DNA of 10,456 bases, taken from Pseudomonadota bacterium. GTDB lineage: Bacteria; Bdellovibrionota; Oligoflexia; Oligoflexales; Oligoflexaceae. How positions within the stretch are numbered: position 1 is the first letter of the stretch; every line of letters starts with the position of its first letter. The notes beneath the pieces were generated by a model. The model did not search any database and had not been told where the DNA came from. It saw nothing but the letters and a program-made list of their open reading frames with translations. A program made the position numbers and the translations under genes. This document shows positions 6,611 through 10,456 of the stretch, in pieces. The stretch lies in the NCBI GenBank assembly GCA_029556045.1, contig JAKQGS010000253.1, positions 1 to 10,456 on the forward strand, given 5' to 3'.

Positions 6611-6949
6611 ATGCTGATCCGAATTTCACTTTTAGCTTTCGTCATTTCCGTGGGTGTCTACCAAAGCTGTGGCACCGCGGAATTTGCAGCCGATACGGAA
6701 ACCGGAGAGGCTCATCCGGTCATCATTCCGGTGGATATCCCCACCGATGAACAGGAATCACCCGATCCTGCGCCCACCGTTGCCACGGAGCCTGATCCCA
6801 CTTCCACGGAGTGCCCTCCGGTAGACGCGGGTCAAAATCAAAACCAGAATCAGAATGAGGGAGACTACGACGGGCTACCGCCCCATTGCCAGCCGAACGG
6901 TGGGCAAAACGGTGGACAAAATGGCGGTCAGAACCAGAGTCAGAATTAA
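6611..6949 (+). CDS. small Gln/Asn-rich lipoprotein
   Basis: This 112-residue product starts at an ATG with GGGAGG six bases upstream. Residues 1-20 are a lipoprotein-type signal: Arg4, a hydrophobic stretch, then VYQSC with Cys20. The lipobox is non-canonical because Gln occupies the usual -2 position, so lipidation is probable rather than certain. The mature part is low complexity: an acidic Pro/Thr/Glu-rich linker (about 28-68), then QNQNQNQN near residue 75, and three GGQN units followed by QSQN at the C-terminus. No globular domain is seen. Surface anchoring with an unstructured Q/N-rich tail is inferred; the function is unknown. The gene stands alone: it is divergent from the secreted-protein gene and convergent with the beta-barrel gene, and its TAA overlaps that gene's stop codon. 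Confidence 0.75.
   Translation: MLIRISLLAFVISVGVYQSCGTAEFAADTETGEAHPVIIPVDIPTDEQESPDPAPTVATEPDPTSTECPPVDAGQNQNQNQNEGDYDGLPPHCQPNGGQNGGQNGGQNQSQN
6899..6946 (+). repeat. 12-bp GGQN coding repeats
   Basis: Three 12-base units encode Gly-Gly-Gln-Asn (GGTGGGCAAAAC, GGTGGACAAAAT, GGCGGTCAGAAC), followed by CAGAGTCAGAAT for Gln-Ser-Gln-Asn. The units differ mostly at third codon positions, so the peptide pattern is better kept than the DNA. Confidence 0.75.
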
Positions 6950-7563
6950 AAGTCCAGCCACAGGGCCAGATAGGGCATCGTAAATTCGTCCGTTTGTTTT
7001 TGCGGCAGGTCGGAGCGGGTTCCCCCCTGCTCCACCTTTTTGTATTCAAAATGATGAAGGGACAGCATCGGCCCAAACCGTACATTGCTGATCTTAAATC
7101 CATAACCAACATCGATCGTTTGCGCTGAAGACATGGGATAGACCTCATCGCCACTGGCGGTGCTGCCGATGGACGCGCCTTTTTCCCGCTTTCCGTTGAC
7201 GATCACCGCATAAGTGGCTACCAGACCCTCTCCCGCATAACCAATCTTAACCCCAAGACCACTATATTTGGTGTCCGCCTTGCTGGTGATAGCAGAGGAC
7301 GATGACGTGGTTTTGGTATCCTTGGTGCCGGCAAAATATTTAGCACCGAGGCAAATACTGTCGATTTGGTAGCAAAACCCCACATCGTAGAACGTATAGG
7401 CGGTGGTGACCTTCGTGCTATCTGTGCTGCCACTGGTGGTTGAATCGTTGGTTTCCGAAAAATAGAATAAGCCCAGTGAGCCGCTTAATTTTTCAGCAGC
7501 CTGGGATATCTGGGATGTACCCCAAACAATGATTGCCAGCATCCATGCAAGCCAAAGTTTCAT
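6946..7563 (-). CDS. small outer-membrane beta-barrel protein
   Basis: This 205-residue protein has a Sec signal peptide (about 1-22, cleavage near SQA-A). The rest alternates short polar turns with amphipathic strands such as GSLGLFYF, YDVGFCYQI, SGLGVKIGYAG, LVATYAVIV and PYLALWLDF. It ends in Phe, the usual last residue of BAM-assembled outer-membrane barrels. Its size suits an eight-strand barrel of the OmpA/OmpW/OMP_b-brl kind, but no specific family motif is recognised. A Ser/Thr/Asp-rich stretch (about 38-54) and another (about 80-97) would be surface loops. The ATG is preceded by GGAGGGG with good spacing. Two GTGTTAC direct repeats lie upstream. Function unknown; transport or structural roles are both possible. 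Confidence 0.85.
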   Translation of the reverse strand: MKLWLAWMLAIIVWGTSQISQAAEKLSGSLGLFYFSETNDSTTSGSTDSTKVTTAYTFYDVGFCYQIDSICLGAKYFAGTKDTKTTSSSSAITSKADTKYSGLGVKIGYAGEGLVATYAVIVNGKREKGASIGSTASGDEVYPMSSAQTIDVGYGFKISNVRFGPMLSLHHFEYKKVEQGGTRSDLPQKQTDEFTMPYLALWLDF

Positions 7564-7605
7564 AATCCCCTCCCGCCGTCCGTATCGGCCAAAGGCTGTT
7601 TGGCT

Positions 7606-7630
7606 GTAACACTATGAATTGTCGTAACAC
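7606..7630 (-). promoter_or_regulatory. direct repeats upstream of the beta-barrel gene
   Basis: On the minus strand GTGTTAC occurs twice (7624-7630 and 7606-7612) with an 18-base period, about 43 bases before the ATG at 7563. An inverted repeat, GCCAAA/TTTGGC (7588-7604), lies between them and the start. Directly repeated sites of this spacing are used by some response regulators, but none can be named here. Confidence 0.3.
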
Positions 7631-7717
7631 CAATATCCCACCCTATCCCTAAACATTTCCAGCTGATACCTGGCGCGCATTCATCCCCCCAATGGCCTCT
7701 GTGAGAATCCTTCCCTA

Positions 7718-7746
7718 TTGCCTCGATCGGAACGCAGGGATATACA
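7718..7746 (+). promoter_or_regulatory. possible promoter of the addB-like gene
   Basis: TTGCCT (7718-7723) and TATACA (7741-7746) each match four of six sigma-70 positions and are exactly 17 bases apart. They lie 66 bases upstream of the ATG at 7812. Confidence 0.4.
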
Positions 7747-7811
7747 CATACATAACCACCAATAACGGTCATTCTTGCCAACACCCAACGGCACCCCGGG
7801 AAAGCGACTCC

Positions 7812-10456
7812 ATGACCTTGCGTCTCATGCCACCCCATACCGATATGATTCAGGTCCTGGCGGAGGAACTTCTCGCCATCCCCCGTCCCGAGCTGCGCCA
7901 AACCCTGGTGCTGCTGCCCACGCAGCGACTGGGCACCCAACTTTTGGCCACCATATCCATGAAGGAAGCGGCCTTTGTGCCTCCACAGGTTCTCACCATG
8001 GAGGGTTTTCTCGCGCGGGAAGCCGCCCGTATTAAACCATTGGCCCCTGTGATACCGGATACCGCCTGGGAATGGGTGCTGGCCGACATCATACGCGGGG
8101 GCTCCTATGAGCACGTGCGGCAGGGGCACGAGCGGGAGCTGCGACTTTTTCACCAGGAGTTAACGGAAGCGGGTCTAGCCGATATTGGATTCGCCAAACT
8201 GCGGGAAACCCTGTCCATCGATGTGTACCGCTCGGACGAACACCAGGGTTCTCTCTTCGCCCGCATCGATGAAATGGAAATCATTCTATCCGCAGCCCAG
8301 GATAAACTGCGCCAGTGGGGCGTGCAGACCAAGGGTGAATCGCTTGCAACAGCGGCGAAAATCCTCGCAGAGGCGTTGGGTCAACAGACCTGGCAACCGC
8401 CCTGGGAGCGAATCTATTGGGTTGGATTCACCAGCACCGTCGAGAGTTGGACGCCATTTCTGCGTTCATTGCAAAACCTGCCGCAGGTGCAATGCTGGCT
8501 CAGTCAAAGCCCCCCTCTTTATGCGGTCCAAAACCCGCTCCGAAAATTTGCCGAACGGGTCTTCGCTCTAGGCGATCAGGATATGCATCCGCCGAGTAAC
8601 CCCGCTAGCCAGGTGTTTGTGGCAGAATCGCCATCCCCGGCTCATGAGGTGATTCAGGCCCTTTCCCTGGCCCATCATTTGATCCGCGGTGGGGTATCCC
8701 CATCCCACATCGGTATTCTGGTCACCAATGAAGGGGACTATGCACCGCTTCTGCGAACCTATGGCCCGCTGTTTCAGGTGCCGATGAATCTGGCCATCAC
8801 GTTCCCACTATCCCATACGGAAGCGGGAGCATGGCTCAAAGCCCTGACGACCTATCTGCGACAGCCAAAGTCGATTCATTTGCTCCCCTTTTTGATGCAT
8901 CCCCTCACCTGCCAGTTGTTGCGGGGGGAGAGCGATATATCATCAGCCCACTGGGCTAGCGCCATCACCCAGGCATTTCAACGTCAACCGCATCAACCGG
9001 ATTTCCTGCAACTGCAGGAGCATCTGCCGCATGCCATGCGCCCTATGGCGGCGACCCTGGAGGGTTTGCTGACACGGGTGGCGATTCAGGGCGCAACCCC
9101 ACAACCACTGGCGGCTTGGTTGGCGCCATGGCAAACGATGGTTGACCATTTAAAACTCTTTGCCACCGACGGTGAGCACAGTGACATCGCCCAGGCCAGC
9201 GAAGAGGTCTGGCGCCAGTTTGAATCCCTGTTGACCCAGTGGAGCCCGCACCTCTCGAACGCTGTTTCCGGTGGGGAATTCCTGGCCCTGCTGGAACGGC
9301 ACGTGTTGGCAGCGGATCTGCGCACCGTCGGCGAGCCTCTCGCGGGAGTGCAGGTATTAAGCCTAGCGGAGTCCCGCATGATGCCATTTGCCTACGTTAT
9401 GATCCTGGGGTGCAACGAGGGTATTTTTCCCAAATCCCTCCCCCAGGATGAGTTGCTGGACGACTTTCTCAAACGCCAGATCGGCCTTCCCGGCTGGGGT
9501 ATGCTGGAGGCCATGGAGGATCTGACGTTCCACTTTCTGCAATGGCGTATCCCGCACCTGATCCTGCACTATTCCCGCGAAGACCTGAATGGCCTGCGGG
9601 TGAAGTCCCGTTTCGTGGAAAACGTGCTGGCCCAGGGAGCAACCGAATGGCCCGCGTTTCAATTTGACCCGGAGGTTTTCAGCCGATCCTATACACGACT
9701 GAAATTCCCTCCCGGACCCCGTCGCCGTCCCGAGGGCAGGATCGGCACACCGCAAAAGGTACGTCGATTGCCCATGTCCGCAAGTTCTCTGGGGGACCTG
9801 CTGAAATGCCCCTACCGCTACCTCCTGCACTCTTTGCAGGTGCGAGAGATGACTCTGCCCTCCCTTAAGCCTGATCTGCGGCAGGAGGGGGATTGGCTGC
9901 ATGCCGTGCTGGAGGCTTTTTTCACGGGCCATGTAGGGGGCCGCCGAATTCTTCCCCATGAGCCGGGTGCATCGACAACTATGGACTTTTCTGATTACGC
10001 CTTACAACGACTGATGACGTTGACACGGCTTCTAGCCCCAACAGGCAGTGAACAAACCGTGTTATTTCACCAATTGCAGCACTACTCCTGGCCCCGATTT
10101 GCCGCTCACCTGGCAACCCTCTACGATCGTGATGTCTGGTGCGTTTTTGAGCGGGGGCATCGGGAGTTTCGCCTGGCGCCCCATCAGCAAAAGGGGCATC
10201 CCGCGCATATCACCGTCAGCAGTGTTCCCCGTCCTGTGCGCGGTTCCATCGATAGTATCGATCCAGGGGCCTTTGGCCCAGTCATCACCGACTATAAACG
10301 CAAAAACGTTCCCAACGCCGCCTCGGTGGATCGGGGCGACAGCCCGCAGCTGATCTTCTATAGTATGGCGCTGGCGGGACTAGAGAAAAATCCCCTGGAT
10401 CTATCGCAACTGATCGTGGGCTATTGGAGTATTCTCGATGCCAAGTGGACCCCGAT
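7812..10456 (+). CDS. addB: AddB-like helicase/nuclease subunit, PD-(D/E)XK family (runs off right edge)
   Basis: The frame is open for 881 codons from the ATG at 7812 to the window edge; the stop lies outside. AddB proteins pair with AddA to resect DNA double-strand breaks for RecA-dependent repair, a role equivalent to RecBCD. Motifs in order: LVLLPTQR (32-39), the motif Ia-like strand; the superfamily I-like C-terminal core GCNEGIFP near 533-540; and a C-terminal RecB-type nuclease beginning SASSLGDLLKCPYRYLL (656-672). The nuclease shows WLHAVLE (His697), GSIDSID (Asp814), TDYK (Asp827, Lys829) and QL-x-x-Y (Gln846), the expected catalytic series. Cys666 would be the first of the four cysteines that bind an iron-sulfur cluster in B. 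subtilis AddB; the others would lie beyond the edge. No Walker A motif precedes LVLLPTQR, as in alphaproteobacterial-type AddB. The start is uncertain: only a weak GGGAAAG precedes it. addA is expected downstream. Confidence 0.85.
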   Translation, partial: MTLRLMPPHTDMIQVLAEELLAIPRPELRQTLVLLPTQRLGTQLLATISMKEAAFVPPQVLTMEGFLAREAARIKPLAPVIPDTAWEWVLADIIRGGSYEHVRQGHERELRLFHQELTEAGLADIGFAKLRETLSIDVYRSDEHQGSLFARIDEMEIILSAAQDKLRQWGVQTKGESLATAAKILAEALGQQTWQPPWERIYWVGFTSTVESWTPFLRSLQNLPQVQCWLSQSPPLYAVQNPLRKFAERVFALGDQDMHPPSNPASQVFVAESPSPAHEVIQALSLAHHLIRGGVSPSHIGILVTNEGDYAPLLRTYGPLFQVPMNLAITFPLSHTEAGAWLKALTTYLRQPKSIHLLPFLMHPLTCQLLRGESDISSAHWASAITQAFQRQPHQPDFLQLQEHLPHAMRPMAATLEGLLTRVAIQGATPQPLAAWLAPWQTMVDHLKLFATDGEHSDIAQASEEVWRQFESLLTQWSPHLSNAVSGGEFLALLERHVLAADLRTVGEPLAGVQVLSLAESRMMPFAYVMILGCNEGIFPKSLPQDELLDDFLKRQIGLPGWGMLEAMEDLTFHFLQWRIPHLILHYSREDLNGLRVKSRFVENVLAQGATEWPAFQFDPEVFSRSYTRLKFPPGPRRRPEGRIGTPQKVRRLPMSASSLGDLLKCPYRYLLHSLQVREMTLPSLKPDLRQEGDWLHAVLEAFFTGHVGGRRILPHEPGASTTMDFSDYALQRLMTLTRLLAPTGSEQTVLFHQLQHYSWPRFAAHLATLYDRDVWCVFERGHREFRLAPHQQKGHPAHITVSSVPRPVRGSIDSIDPGAFGPVITDYKRKNVPNAASVDRGDSPQLIFYSMALAGLEKNPLDLSQLIVGYWSILDAKWTP

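Noticed and set aside
7560..8153. Open frame of 197 codons on the minus strand whose stop overlaps the beta-barrel start codon
   Set aside because: Most of it lies antisense to the addB-like gene, which has clear family motifs. Its own product has no signal or motif and there is no ribosome-binding site, so the ATGA overlap looks accidental.

Overview
The window looks like chromosomal DNA of a Gram-negative bacterium of moderate GC content. Four of its six real genes encode surface or secreted proteins: three lipoproteins or lipoprotein-like products and one small beta-barrel, plus a soluble exported protein. The long lipoprotein that combines Ig-like repeats with a kelch propeller resembles proteins I associate with Bdellovibrionota/Oligoflexia and relatives, but that placement is an inference from protein style only. 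No tRNA, rRNA, CRISPR array, insertion sequence or prophage gene was found.

Layout. Positions 1-1064 (minus) hold the N-terminal 354 codons of a fibronectin-like lipoprotein that runs off the left edge. Positions 1273-4722 (minus) hold an 1149-residue lipoprotein: an N-terminal ZU5-like domain, four Ig-like repeats with regularly spaced cysteine pairs, one Fn3-like domain and a seven-blade kelch propeller. A strong bidirectional terminator (4951-4995) separates it from a 338-residue exported protein of unknown function (5036-6052, minus). A 558-base gap (6053-6610) follows. It contains an 18-bp perfect palindrome, divergent AT-rich promoter-like sequence and a GC-rich block (about 6149-6385) with long-range complementarity, which I read as a candidate structured RNA. 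Next comes a small Gln/Asn-rich lipoprotein (6611-6949, plus). Its stop codon overlaps the stop codon of a convergent outer-membrane beta-barrel gene (6946-7563, minus). From 7812 to the right edge (plus) lies an AddB-like helicase/nuclease subunit with PD-(D/E)XK motifs, cut off by the window.

How the parts relate. The surface genes share no obvious pathway. The first two lie in tandem on the minus strand but are 208 bases apart, with a hairpin and an FNR-like box between them, so they may be separate units. The addB-like gene is a housekeeping recombination gene and probably starts a unit with addA beyond the window. The most noteworthy points are the candidate structured RNA with its tandem GACCGAGCCCA motifs, and a G9 tract near the 3' end of the kelch gene whose slippage would either truncate or extend the last propeller blade.
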